Below are positions 41,501 to 49,371 of a stretch of DNA of 64,000 nucleotides, in pieces (within the stretch, counting starts at the first letter, position 1; every line of letters starts with the position of its first letter). Source of the stretch: Carposina sasakii. Taxonomy: Eukaryota; Arthropoda; Insecta; Lepidoptera; Carposinidae. Location: contig CP053157.1 in assembly GCA_014607495.2 (NCBI GenBank), positions 4,216,001 through 4,280,000 on the forward strand, given 5' to 3'. Both the position numbers and the translations under genes were made by a program. A model generated the notes under the pieces. That model was given only the letters and a program-made list of their open reading frames with translations. It was not told the origin of the DNA and ran no database searches.

Positions 41501-43807
41501 ACACTGGTCTAGTGTCGCTGGTGATGAACTAAGAACCATTAAAGCAGGATTATCTCCATTGTAAAAAAACTGCTATAGCAGAAAACCAAATGATATACAT
41601 AGATGGAGAATAATGGAGATATTATCATAGTGCACAAGTGTATGCGCAAACTGCACTCTCTATTCTCTCACTCTCATAATCCGATGGGACGGAAAGCAGA
41701 CACGATCGGAGAGAGATCAGGCGCCGGACCAACGCTTTACGTGCTTTCCGAGGCATGAGTAATCAATTTACAGCATTAAAATGGTGGGTAGGAACTAAAT
41801 ACTTACTCAGCATCTTTCCTGACACAAGCATCTAACTCCAATATGTGCTTTCCAATAAACCACACCAGATTGCTAAAATATGGCGCTGCAGTTCTGTAAA
41901 AAACAGATAGGTCTAAATATAGGTTATAATGTTACACATTTTTACATTAGAAAGTTACATAATTACTCCATATTGATAAAGTTAAGACTGATTTTATTTA
42001 TTTAAATCAGTCTTAGTAAAGTGTCAGTTAGCAATGTACCTAGAGCAGGGGTTACAATCATTTAAGTTATAAAGAGTCCACTGCTAAACATAGGCCCCCA
42101 GAGGTTCACATAATGCTTTATTTTAAAACCTACTTATGAGGTACACTTAAGGGATTAGATTATCCTAGAAAAGTAATATTATAGGTCTTACCTATCCCTA
42201 ATAAATCGTAACATGCTAGCATCCTGCACTCTGTAAACGTTTAGAGTGAGAGTCCTGACTGCAATCCGAACCATTGACTCTGGGTGGTTGAAGAATTTGA
42301 TGGCCTCAGTGTATAGTGGGAAGTCTTTTGTGTGCTGAAACAACTATTTGCTAAAACCACTGGGTTTATCTTAAAAATCTGCGGAGGATAGTATTTTCGG
42401 TTATTCATTGGATGATTCCGATGTGTTTAGTTTGAAGAGTTTTTCGATCTGCGTTTTGTTTAATCGCCTAACATATGGTCCTTCGAGCCGGATATATGCG
42501 CAAGAAACCAGCTCCCGTGGAAATTGATGAGAGGTGCATTTGGTGATAGATCAGAGAAATATCTAGAATCTGAAAATACACAGTCATAAGTCTGTAACAG
42601 GGCAAATAACTTTAAATCTCACCTCATTATAGAAAAAGTGAATAGTGTGATTGTTTAACTTCAGAGAGAGTGTTTTCAGGAATGAAATATAATATGCCAT
42701 CACTTCTTCGTCAGAAATGTCAAATTTGTGAACAATGATTGAGTTCACATGGTTGTTGCTCAGTAGATAATCTAGAAAATTACAAACATTTTTAACAAAA
42801 CTTGATATAAATTTTCTTAGGAATTACAACAATTTATAAAATTTCATCAATTTCATTCAGATTTTGAAACAATTTTTTTTATGAAACCCTAAAAAAACCA
42901 AAATACATTTTTCATTTTAGCAGACATTAATTATTTCAAGTAGGCAGGTGATTAAAAAGAAGGGAACAGGTTACCTATCACTGAGGTATTGACCTGTTGT
43001 AGGTACAAGAATAAATCTTACTTCATTCATTGGAATCACCTTTTGTTTAAAGTTTAACCTAAGAAAAACCAATAGGTATAACTGTCTTGTAAAAAATAAA
43101 ACAGATATATACTGATTACCTATTAACTTTGGCCAAAGATAATTTAAAAAAATGATACTCACACAAAGATGTTTCATTCCTAATGTTCTCAAACAGTATG
43201 TTTAGTGTCTGCAGCAGTTGCACACAAACAAATGATGATCCTCCACATTTTTGTCTCATTATTTTTAGGAAATATGATAACATATTCTTCTCGAGAAAGA
43301 AGCTGGGAAATATTTATAGGTATTAATATTGTGATAAAGAATGGATATTTTGCGAGGAAAATAAAATAATTTTAAAATAGGTATTTAATTTCTAAATTAT
43401 AGTTACATTTAATTTATATATTGATAAACATATTATTTTCTTTGTCTAATCGTATTTATTAATTATGGTTTAATAGGGCAGGTGGGTATTAACTATGTCA
43501 TGCACAAAATAGCCTTGAAGATACCTATACTATAGTTCTCTATTCTACAGATTGGGTAAATACTTTACAAGAGTTAATACTAAATAATAAGTATAGATAC
43601 TTACTCGAACACTGAGCTATCATTTTGGTCTCCCCAAATTAATATTTCGGCGATACACCTCAGTGACTCAACTAAAGTTCCACGGTTGCTCTCCGATACA
43701 GTCGTGTTTTTACACAAGATGTTATGTAAATATTTTAAGCGTTCCAATGAATGAGGGTTCTTGGGACGACCCCAAGGACCTCCAAACCAACTTCTGCTCC
43801 GAAACAT
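32391..43807 (-). CDS. ema: CLEC16A/ema orthologue with one frameshift as written
   Basis: Coding exons on the minus strand: 43807-43605, 43302-43163, 42771-42623, 42334-42192, 41893-41807, 40699-39640, 37907-37707 (or -37716), 37036-36850, 35899-35773, 35426-35288, 34862-34702, 33907-33749, 32546-32391. The protein, about 970 residues once the shift is disregarded, follows animal CLEC16A from the first Met to the KQRL-GR-ARQKKMQ region. Conserved stretches include [14 protein letters not shown], the FPL-type N-terminal domain (exons 2-4), [28 protein letters not shown] and RLGWGVAKL. Family knowledge: ema/CLEC16A acts in endosome maturation, autophagy and mitophagy and, despite the name, has no C-type lectin fold. 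The frame breaks at the T5 run (plus 40311-40315), giving TAA at 40311-40309, although all splice phases downstream require the shifted frame. That suggests a sequencing or allele-level indel. The model ends shortly after the conserved core, so the long C-terminal tail of vertebrates is absent or missed. Confidence 0.93.
32860..32951. mobile_element. MITE, GGTTCGTGCTTACCCCA family, intron 12 of ema
   Basis: GTAACGCTATCG and GCTAGCGTTAC form an inner inverted repeat around CTGTCAAATCACATAAATTT. The outer right end is AAAAAGGTTCGTGCTTACCC. Confidence 0.65.
33137..33252 (-). repeat. LINE 3'-end-like repeat, inverted, in an ema intron
   Basis: Minus strand reads GCTGGAAGAGATCTCTGGTA, GATAAGCTTGCC and on to a TGTGCAATAAATAAT end. 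Plus-strand relatives are at 51630-51745 and 55575-55692. Confidence 0.55.
33749..33907 (-). CDS. ema: ema exon 12
   Basis: 159 nt, phase 0 at both ends, donor ACCAAG then GTAAAT. It encodes [14 protein letters not shown] through [20 protein letters not shown], aligning with the DDSRALNITIHKP..FIFSDHIRCIIAKQRL part of human CLEC16A. Confidence 0.92.
33995..34085 (+). repeat. 3' fragment of the SINE/LINE tail in an ema intron
   Basis: Contains GGAAGATCGAGCCTTGTG, GGCGGCCTACGTCTAGCAAT and GACTGCAATACGCTGATGAT. Confidence 0.55.
34126..34225 (-). repeat. tRNA-derived SINE head in an ema intron, best preserved copy
   Basis: On the minus strand GACCCGGTGGCTCAGTGGTA carries a good box A and GAGTTCGATTCCCACC a good box B. 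The acceptor, D and T arms can pair (acceptor 6 of 7) but the anticodon stem cannot, so it is a SINE head and not a tRNA gene. Confidence 0.65.
34445..34570 (-). repeat. Inverted partial SINE, AAGGGATAAAGGCGTGAT family
   Basis: The plus strand has TAATTACGCCATTATCCCTT, CCACATGGTGCCACTTCTGA and a diverged TTGTGAGGCTGTAGTTGA. It is the reverse complement of 11309-11527. Confidence 0.65.
34702..34862 (-). CDS. ema: ema exon 11
   Basis: 161 nt. The first two bases complete an Asn codon and it ends in phase 0 (GAT then GTAAGT). It encodes [32 protein letters not shown] and [17 protein letters not shown], one of the most conserved CLEC16A blocks. Confidence 0.93.
35288..35426 (-). CDS. ema: ema exon 10
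   Basis: 139 nt, acceptor ATTTACAG, donor GATCTGA then GTGAGT. It encodes [20 protein letters not shown] and [21 protein letters not shown], matching the RRAIRVFFMLRSLSLQL..ETQLPL part of human CLEC16A. Confidence 0.93.
35773..35899 (-). CDS. ema: ema exon 9
   Basis: 127 nt; it completes the Glu of FEDE. It encodes [20 protein letters not shown] and [20 protein letters not shown], a conserved CLEC16A block. The donor GGAGAG then GTTCGT is weak but gives the correct phase. Confidence 0.92.
35948..36212 (+). mobile_element. Complete SINE with 11-bp target duplications in an ema intron
   Basis: The body runs from TATGCCGCGTGGTGCCGGCA to GACTGCAATAGGCTGATG and a (GAT)n tail. It is flanked by ATAAAAGTTTA at 35937-35947 and 36213-36223. 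A palindromic MITE begins right at the far target copy. Confidence 0.85.
36223..36364. mobile_element. Palindromic MITE, GACAGCATCAACTTTATTC family, copy 2
   Basis: A hairpin with arms of about 60 bases around TCATGATCAAGTTTTAGAGA, inside intron 8 of ema. Confidence 0.8.
36370..36550 (-). repeat. SINE-like repeat, GTGCATGTCGTAAGAG family, inverted
   Basis: Plus strand shows GAGGTCCCACGTTTAGCATA, GTCGACTCTTACAACATGCA and CAGCTGATGTATTTTGGTG. Confidence 0.65.
36850..37036 (-). CDS. ema: ema exon 8
   Basis: 187 nt, acceptor TTAATTTCCAG, donor GATGA then GTGAGT. It encodes [18 protein letters not shown] and [19 protein letters not shown], matching [29 protein letters not shown] of human CLEC16A. 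Confidence 0.93.
37073..37193 (+). repeat. 5'-truncated SINE in an ema intron
   Basis: Starts at GTCACCAACCCGCCTGCCCA and runs to GTGGACTGCAATAGGCTG and GAAGAAGAA. Confidence 0.7.
37230..37390 (-). repeat. SINE-like repeat, GTGCATGTCGTAAGAG family, inverted
   Basis: Plus strand shows AGAGAATGCCCTAGTTCCTT, ACTTACGACATGCACTTAAG and GCAGCTGATGTATTCTAGTG. It shows the uninterrupted version of the site broken at 8398. Confidence 0.65.
37456..37641. mobile_element. Hairpin MITE with CTGATTACGTAAAA ends, copy 2, in ema intron 7
   Basis: The arms pair symmetrically from TGATTACGTA (37461) and TACGTAATCA (37627-37636), extending about 60 bases through CGATCGCGATAATTGAGTGT. The loop is GC-rich. Confidence 0.85.
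37707..37907 (-). CDS. ema: ema exon 7, two possible donors
   Basis: The acceptor is CTATTTCAG. The first two bases complete the Gly of NNKG only in the frame after the exon 6 shift. It encodes [18 protein letters not shown], a less conserved stretch, then [18 protein letters not shown]. Donor GGAG then GTATAT (end 37707) and donor CTTA then GTAAAG (end 37716) both keep the frame into exon 8, so two proteins differing by three residues are possible. Confidence 0.85.
37961..38070. mobile_element. MITE, GGTTCATGCTTGCCCCA family, reversed copy in ema intron 6
   Basis: GTAACGCTATCG and ATATGCGTTAC bracket TCTATGAGATATGACAGTTG. The right end is GAGGTTCATGCTTGCCCCAC. The copy lies 54 bases before the exon 7 acceptor in the direction of transcription. 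Confidence 0.65.
38215..38361. mobile_element. MITE-like repeat, CCCCCCTAGCAT family, copy 2 in ema intron 6
   Basis: Reverse complement of 30068-30228: CAAGTAGCATGAC at the left and GGTCATGCTAGGGGGGCTGG at the right. Confidence 0.7.
38711..39269 (+). mobile_element. CAGGGTG-ended MITE with a nested insertion, ema intron 6
   Basis: The family sequence is broken at CGGGCGAAATTT and resumes at AATTTATAGTGTCCAG. The extra ~190 bp at about 38851-39040 is bounded by AATTT on both sides. Outer ends are ACAGGATGTTTTTAG and AAAACAGCCTGTATAT. Confidence 0.75.
39272..39401. mobile_element. Diverged hairpin MITE next to the CAGGGTG MITE
   Basis: TTACGTGAACCTGCAAAAG and CTTTTGCAAATTACGTAGG are inverted ends, and GAGTGTGTGCGTGGCG faces CGTCACACACTTATA. 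It is similar in plan to the 37456 element but diverged. Confidence 0.55.
39640..40699 (-). CDS. ema: ema exon 6, largest exon, carries the frameshift
   Basis: The exon is 1060 nt, acceptor TATCTTTCAG, donor AATAAAG then GTCAGT. The first part encodes [19 protein letters not shown] through [13 protein letters not shown] and then hits TAA. The continuation [19 protein letters not shown] is in the +1 frame and runs to [20 protein letters not shown] and [10 protein letters not shown]. Adding the missing reading step at the T5 run (40315-40311) would restore the alignment to CLEC16A (LYLLSQVFLIIHYAPLV in human). The acidic/Ser-rich middle is typical of the family's variable region. Confidence 0.93.
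41170..41472. mobile_element. Longer MITE relative with GGCGACAGCCAAGTTCGCA end
   Basis: It shares ends with 23613-23749 (GCGACAGCCAAGTTCGCAAA and TTTCGATAGC..GCTGTCGCT). It holds an extra GC-rich insert with GGCTGCCGAACG and CGTTCGGCAGCC as inverted repeats. It lies in ema intron 5. Confidence 0.55.
41595..41765 (-). repeat. Partial SINE, GTGCACAAGTGTGTGCGCAA family, in an ema intron
   Basis: Contains CACAAGTGTATGCGCAAACT, TCCGATGGGACGGAAAGCAG and GAGAGAGATCAGGCGCCGGA. The tRNA-like head is missing. Confidence 0.6.
41807..41893 (-). CDS. ema: ema exon 5
   Basis: 87 nt, acceptor GTTTTTTACAG, donor GCTGA then GTAAGT. It encodes [18 protein letters not shown] and [10 protein letters not shown], nearly identical to the family consensus. 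Confidence 0.95.
42192..42334 (-). CDS. ema: ema exon 4
   Basis: 143 nt, donor GATAG then GTAAGA. It encodes [20 protein letters not shown], then [18 protein letters not shown], the end of the FPL-type domain. Confidence 0.95.
42623..42771 (-). CDS. ema: ema exon 3
   Basis: 149 nt, acceptor AATTTTCTAG, donor AATGAG then GTGAGA. It encodes [35 protein letters not shown] and [12 protein letters not shown], core of the FPL-type domain. Confidence 0.95.
43163..43302 (-). CDS. ema: ema exon 2
   Basis: 140 nt, acceptor ATTTCCCAG, donor TTTGT then GTGAGT. It encodes [20 protein letters not shown] and [20 protein letters not shown], start of the FPL-type domain. Confidence 0.95.
43605..43807 (-). 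CDS. ema: ema exon 1 with start codon
   Basis: ATG at 43807-43805. It encodes [20 protein letters not shown] through [14 protein letters not shown], the diagnostic N-terminus of CLEC16A proteins, and ends at a strong donor (TTCGA then GTAAGT). The upstream region to about 44100 should hold the 5' untranslated region and promoter, but no element could be defined. Confidence 0.95.
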
Positions 43808-45009
43808 ACTGAGGAAATCGGGAAATAACTGATGAGTTTCACAACACGGACATCATTTACGCCACACTAAAACTGTTTCCGCCACGAATTCTCAAAATAG
43901 TTTAGGTTGTTTTCTTTTTGTTTTAGTAGCGCACGACCGTCTTAAGCCAAAACATAACACGAAGTTGTCTGTTCGCAGCTAAATTTTGCTTTATTTTTGC
44001 ATTTTTTGTACACACGATTTTACGAAAATATGGGACAACTTGTCATTGTCAACAAACTGTCAATGTCAAACGATCGACTAACGTTTAACTTTTTAAATTG
44101 ATAATTGGCACAAGCTAAAGTAATCAAACAGACGTAAATGTTGCCCCTGTATAATTTTGTTCTTTTTTATTTATTTATTTATTAACTTTAAAATTATACA
44201 GTTGGTTCAGTTGTTGCCTGTGTATAAATTTTATTATAGTTCATTATATTTATTCATTTATTTATTTATTATAGTTATGAGTATAATTATTTTTTATACG
44301 TATTCAGCCGGAATGACAGTTTTCCACTCACATGCTTGTGATTGTTTCCTAGCGGACTGTGTTGTAACAAAATTAGAGATTATTACATTATTTTTATAGG
44401 TAGGTGATAAAACTTTAGTCGGAATACTATCTCTTCATGGGCTCATGTAAGTTGTTTCTGCAATTATTTTAGATTTTTACTAATTTTAAACTCGTTCTTG
44501 AGGATTTTTCCGACGTTTCCACTCATCATCATTGTCATCCATTATAAATTCAGAATACATTTTACTAAACAATGATTAGGCTGTATGGGCTTAGTTGCCT
44601 TTGCCTTTCCTTCGGGATAAACTAAAAAAAAATTATAGGTAGTTAAGTATAGGAGTCTGTCCATCGTACCATCGCATGATCTAGGCAACGTGTCATGCAC
44701 AAAACACAGTGCTCACACACTGGACTTGGCATTCTTCTCTCTAGGAGAAGAATGCCAAGCGCGGAGTGTATCACTTGTCAAAGTTTGTAGCGTACCGCAT
44801 ACCAACATTAGACATGACGCTTATTTTGTAGATTCAAGTGGGGCAAGCATGATCCTCTCGATAGTCCGTAACGCTATCGTCACACTGTTATAATTATGAT
44901 AATATGCGTGTCTCGTAAAAAGGTTCATGCTTACCCTACAGAATAAGAATGACTGCTTTGTACACATTTAACAGGTACCTACCTACCGCCTAGTATATTA
45001 CCTACTGTT
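43808..45009. other. Intergenic, upstream of ema
   Basis: Presumed ema 5' untranslated region and promoter near 43808-44150 (inference). Beyond that are TTTATT-rich stretches (44165-44270), a decayed SINE tail near 44580-44625 and a MITE at 44839-44940. No other gene was recognised. Confidence 0.4.
44839..44940. mobile_element. MITE, GTGGGGCAAGCATGA family with both ends
   Basis: Left GTGGGGCAAGCATGATCCTC and right AAGGTTCATGCTTACCCTAC are terminal inverted repeats. The middle is shortened. This copy and the one at 37961 define the family's ends. Confidence 0.7.
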
Positions 45010-45530
45010 TGATGTGTCGGTATGTAGGTACTGTACTCCACGTATGCACTGGTGCAGTCGGTTGTTTATAGCACGATGTTTACCTACATACTGTTTGTGC
45101 ACTGGTACAGTCAGTTGTTTGGAGGAAAGCTCGAACTGTACCTATAGGTACTGTGTGTGCGGTCGGTTGTTTAGAGTAAAGCTCTGTGTGTACTGTCATG
45201 TGTGTGCAGTGAGTTGTTTAGAGTAGGTAGGTAAAGTTCAATGTGTACCTACTGTGTGTGCAGTCGGTTGTTTAGAGTAAAGTTCAAATGTACTGAGTAG
45301 CAGTCGGTTGTTTGGAGGCAAATTCGATGTGTACCTACTGTGTGTGCAAGTCAGTTATTTGGAGGAAAGCTCGATCCTACTGTGTGTATGTATTACGTGT
45401 ACCTACAGTCGGTTGTTTAGAGTAGGTAAAGCTCGATGTATACCTACTGTGTGCAGTCAGTGTTTGAAGGAAAGCTCGATGTGTACCTACTGTGTGTGCA
45501 GTCAGTTATTTGGGGTATTCAGTCAGCTTT
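45010..45530 (+). repeat. Minisatellite, roughly 45-60 bp unit, about ten copies
   Basis: Units are variations on GTGTACCTACTGTGTGTGCA followed by GTCGGTTGTTTAGAGTAAAG and CTCGAT. Length and sequence vary between copies. Two open frames across it reflect the repeat, not genes. Confidence 0.85.
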
Positions 45531-45998
45531 TGATATCATATTATAGGTAGGTAAGTAGGTAAATGAAACAATAACACCGTGTAAATTAATTTATTTCGCT
45601 TTGAGTGAGGAATTTCCTCTGAATTCGAAACCTAAAGTTGTACATAAAAATATTACACAATACTTAACGATTTCACGTTATTGTTTTTCTAAGGACGGAT
45701 GAAGCATTTTGTACGTTGTAGAATAAGAACGTATCTACCTAATTTAAATAAGTTAAATTAAAAATAAATTATTGTAAGTACCTAGAATTATAAAAAACCT
45801 ATCTACAAATCATTTTTTAGCTAATTATTGACTGGTGATAGCATAAAGGTACAGCTTGCCTCATAAAAGGAGAGCGCTGAAAATCTGTTCTCACTCTGTC
45901 TCTACATAGGCACTACCTAAGGTGTTTGCGAGCAAGATGCCATTGTAATGACAGCGTTATTCTTAAATTACGCGTACTGTAAGCTAGAAATACTAATG

Positions 45999-46134
45999 GC
46001 CAATTTCAATATTACAGATCAAAAATAATCTCAGATTATATCTAAGATTTTATAATGATTGAAATCGATTAGATATATTAAAGGTTTAATCTGAAATAAA
46101 AAATCTATCAAGATCGTTTATTGAAATTGGCTAT
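45999..46134. mobile_element. MITE with TGGCCAATTTCAAT ends
   Basis: ATGGCCAATTTCAATATT at the left and TTTATTGAAATTGGCTAT at the right are inverted repeats. The right end word also occurs at 38174-38190. Confidence 0.6.
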
Positions 46135-46238
46135 AAGTAGTTAACGTTACTTATTTAATAACTTGTGAAATGCTGCAACAAACTAAGTATGACAGATTTT
46201 AATGACCAGATTTAATTACCAGATAGTATAGGTAAGTA

Positions 46239-46737
46239 CAGGATGCAACAGAAGGTTTTTCTTTTGCCATGAGAACATTCGTCGTCAACCTATTGCAGTC
46301 CACTGCTGGACTTTTTAATTTGTACGCCGCAGCATACATGCAATTGTGGAGAAACAATATCTGTAAATTATAACATGTAACTAAACCCATAACTACAAGA
46401 ATTGAATTGACGTAGGTCTCCACAGAGCACGCCACAAGGCTCGATCTTCCGGTTTTGCCATCCAGTCATTACTAGCGCCCTCTTTAAGTCATCGGTCCAT
46501 CTGTTCGGAGGGCGTCCAGCCCTACGTTTGCCGAGGCGCGGTCTCCATTGGAGAACCCGCTTGCTCCACCGTCCATCGGTTCTACGACAGATGTGACCAG
46601 CCCATTGCCACTTCAGTCTGCTACATTTCGAGACCACGATAGCTAAAATCTCAAATTTCGTGTAGGCAGCTACAGATTTTCTAATAGAGGGCTATTTTCA
46701 CAGAAATTGGCTTAACATACCCCTTCTGTTACAAAAT
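46239..46737. mobile_element. Palindromic GTATGTTAAGC MITE interrupted by a LINE remnant
   Basis: Left piece CAGGATGCAACAGAAGG and right piece GGCTTAACATACCCCTTCTG match the ends of 9973-10238. The sequence between is unrelated and LINE-like. Confidence 0.5.
46295..46640 (-). pseudogene. RTE-type LINE reverse transcriptase, C-terminal remnant
   Basis: Minus strand encodes LKWQWAGHICRRTDGRW and GRPPNRWTDDLKRAL, the conserved C-terminal region of RTE-like LINE polyproteins. It continues in a shifted frame as ALWRALWRPTSIQ. The upstream catalytic parts are absent, so it is a 5'-truncated, frameshifted relic. Confidence 0.75.
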
Positions 46738-46765
46738 ATGCATAGAATAATTATAAGGTGTATCT

Positions 46766-47030
46766 AGCCGCGTGGTGCCGGCAGAGTAGAGTTTGTACCA
46801 CCCCTGCCTGCCCGTGGGTATCGTACGAGGCGGTTAAGGGTTTCCTGGAGGTGGGCAGCAGCGCCTCCCGTATTGACAACATAGTCCGAAAATCACACTG
46901 CGGTCACCAACCCGCCTGCCCAGCGTGGTGACTATGGGCAAAACCCCCCTGTGGCAGTAGCCTTATGGCGTGCCCTGGGGGAGGCCTACGTCCAGCAGTG
47001 GACTATAACAGGCTGAAGAAGAAGAATGGA
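46766..47030 (+). mobile_element. SINE, AGCCGCGTGGTGCCGGCAGA family
   Basis: Full-length body ending CCAGCAGTGGACTATAACAG and GAAGAAGAA. A clear target duplication was not found. Confidence 0.75.
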
Positions 47031-47279
47031 GAATTCGTAAATAAGGCAAAACACACTTAGGTATGTGTACCGAAACTTTTACTTATGAGTAAACAGTTGA
47101 CCTAACTATCAGGCTTGGTTAATCTCTAGCGACAAAATATATCGTTACTAAACGATATATCAGGCACTAGCCAGAAAAATTAAGTTTCCAAAAAACATAA
47201 AATTATTTGACTTGTGGATCAAGTAGGTAAGTCAAGATGTCGCTCACCACAAAATAAATAAGTAATAATAATAACTATT

Positions 47280-47320
47280 GTCGCCCGCCACCGGGCCCTA
47301 TGCTGACCCTGGATCTGCCT
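47280..47320. repeat. Fragment related to the foldback arm at 4161
   Basis: TCGCCCGCCACCGGGCCCTA, then GCTGACCCTGGATCTGCC, matches the outer part of the arm with a deletion. Confidence 0.55.
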
Positions 47321-47872
47321 AGATTGATAAGCAGCATTAAAACATAGCTAAAGTAGTATAGAATAAAAATACGCCTGAATGTACTTGATGAGGATAAAAA
47401 ATTAGTAGAATAACCCTTAAGAAATAAATAGTAAGTAAAAATTATTGCTTTTCTTGGCCTGTTTCAAATTGCAAGATTTTATATATAAAAAACTAATTTT
47501 AATAAGTAATATTACCTACCTATTTTTTTTACAATTTTAAGGCAAGTAAGTATCTATGTTATTAAGATATTGTCCTTTTTTATAGAGATAACGTTTTTTA
47601 AACCATAACTACAAAGGACGGATAATTAATCCCTGTTATAAAGGCAAATGCTTAAAGGTTTATTATAGGATCGAGTTTACATTATAATCTACCTCGAGCT
47701 ATGTAGTTATATTTTTTAAATGCTCTCGTATAGTTAGTAGGTATCTACTACGTAGGAACTAACTAAGAACGAGTACTTAGGTAAGTATTAGACATTTATC
47801 AGATACCTACTTTTATCTATTATTTTAAGGTAAATTTTAGCTATCTACCTGCCTACGTAGGTAAATAATATG

Positions 47873-48015
47873 GTCGATTCCGGCAGTCACACTCAAACTA
47901 AACGTAAAATTAGTCCTTCCTGTCCTTTCTTTCTCAGCCATTTATGTTAAGAACAGAAAGAGATAGACCTGACTAAAATTAGGTTACGTTTAAGTGTGAC
48001 GGTCAGAATCGACCC
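47873..48015. mobile_element. Palindromic MITE with GGTCGATTC ends
   Basis: GGTCGATTCCGGCAGTCACA with AACGTAAAATTAGTC faces its complement ending GTGTGACGGTCAGAATCGAC. Arms are about 45 bases. Confidence 0.7.
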
Positions 48016-48370
48016 TAATATCACTAGAATGCAATTAATTTATAATGATAATTATTATGAATAAGTACAAATTTTGTCGGAGAATAAAATAGTTTATAAT
48101 GTAAACCCGATATTAAAAACGTTATATCGCTAAATCACAAAATTAGCTTAGATTACTTCATAATAGATCTTAGTACCTACAAAGTTACATTGTAAAAAAT
48201 ATAAATATAAGTACCAGATTCCATCTAAAGTCTGTTAGCTTCCACATTTTCAAATTGAGTATTAACCTCGTCTTCATTTAAAGTAAGTAATACTTACCTT
48301 TTTAATGTTATATTTATACATAGTCATATATTTACTTTTACATCACAATCAAAAGAATTGGACGCTATTT

Positions 48371-48376
48371 TTTATT
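48371..48376 (-). terminator. Polyadenylation signal of the secreted-protein gene
   Basis: AATAAA on the minus strand, about 73 bases after the stop codon. Confidence 0.55.
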
Positions 48377-48448
48377 CGTTCGTCAATCTTACATTATCAG
48401 CTCGATACGAGCCATAAATTCGTTACCTATACCTAAACGCGTTATCAC

Positions 48449-49360
48449 TTAAGGGTAGAAGTTTTGAAGAGCATCCGAATATATAGAGTTGTAGGTGTCC
48501 CTCAAAACATACACGTTATCGTTCGGTTTGCCATTGAAAACGTAAGGGCCTTTCAAATTGGTCACCTTCGAGTTCGTCGGCACCGGTTTCGGTTTTGGTT
48601 TGTATGAAGGAGCGTTGTATATCGGCCTAGGCGCTGACGGCATCATTGGTTGAGGGCCTCCATAACCGAAGGGATCCATTTGAGGCACTTGCTGCATTTG
48701 GGGCACTTGGGGATAACCGTTGGCTCCACTCCACTGGTAGACTCCCGTTGGTTTTCCATTGGAGACAAAGTCTAGAGGCAAGTTGATGAAGGGGTCGGCG
48801 ACTTGTTGGGGAACGTTTGGAGGCATTAAAGGAGACATGGGAGGGCCGAGACTGGGGGGTTGGGACACGTAACCTAGACCAGGCACGAAAATATAAGGAG
48901 TTGGGGGAAGTCTGATGTAGAAAATTGGAGAATTGTCATATTGCAGAGAGTTTATGTTATCATTCTGGTATCCCTCTCCATTATTTCCATTGCCATTCTT
49001 CTTCTTATTCTGCTGACGCCGTCTTGAGGGGATGGTTCGAGAGAGATCTTCGTCGTCAAAGCTGTCGTCGTTGACTGCGAAAGTGACGTCATCGTCATCA
49101 TCTTCGTTGTAGTCTAAGCTTGAAGTTAGGAAGGAAGGGTAATAGCCAAAGAGGTTGAGAGCTTTGTTTTTCCTATTAGTTGGGGTCGCTGGCGTAGTAG
49201 TGGTTTCTTCTTTGAACTCTTCTTGCAGTTTGTTCTGTCTAGCTGTAGTAGGGCCGTCTGCAGTCCTGGCCGCTCGGGACCTTCTGGCACTGGGTGCGCT
49301 CTGTCCTTGCAGCACGAAGCATAGGAGGATGAGGGCGACAATTGAAGTGGAGAACTCCAT
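48449..49360 (-). CDS. Secreted acidic, Pro/Tyr/Asn-rich protein, unrecognised
   Basis: 303 residues. Residues 1-22 form a signal peptide (hydrophobic core SIVALILLCFVL, likely cleavage after QGQSA). A basic patch RRSRAAR (26-32) could be a processing site. Residues 84-107 are Asp/Glu-rich (NEDDDDDV, DDSFDDEDL). An Arg/Lys/Asn/Gly-rich stretch (113-130) follows, then a Pro/Tyr/Gln/Met-rich half with LPPTPYIFVPGLGYV, QVPQMQQVPQM and KPKPKPVP. There are no Cys residues after the signal peptide. The plan resembles secreted matrix or cuticle-associated insect proteins, but no known domain was recognised, so the role is not assigned. The ATG at 49360 was chosen because it starts the signal peptide just after an acceptor (CTTTTCAG, exon start 49371). 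The upstream open frame is intron. The 5' exon is not established. Confidence 0.85.
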   Translation of the reverse strand: MEFSTSIVALILLCFVLQGQSAPSARRSRAARTADGPTTARQNKLQEEFKEETTTTPATPTNRKNKALNLFGYYPSFLTSSLDYNEDDDDDVTFAVNDDSFDDEDLSRTIPSRRRQQNKKKNGNGNNGEGYQNDNINSLQYDNSPIFYIRLPPTPYIFVPGLGYVSQPPSLGPPMSPLMPPNVPQQVADPFINLPLDFVSNGKPTGVYQWSGANGYPQVPQMQQVPQMDPFGYGGPQPMMPSAPRPIYNAPSYKPKPKPVPTNSKVTNLKGPYVFNGKPNDNVYVLRDTYNSIYSDALQNFYP

Positions 49361-49371
49361 TGTTGGTGTAT

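Larger units (their letters stand above)
45531..48370. other. Intergenic between ema and the secreted-protein gene
   Basis: Contains MITEs at 45999-46134 and 47873-48015, an interrupted palindromic MITE with an RTE-like LINE remnant at 46239-46737, a SINE at 46766-47030 and a foldback-arm fragment at 47280-47320. Nothing else recognised. Confidence 0.5.

Noticed and set aside
45014..45550. Cys-rich open frames across the minisatellite
   Set aside because: The apparent Cys-rich peptides result from the tandem repeat and have no start context or conservation evidence.
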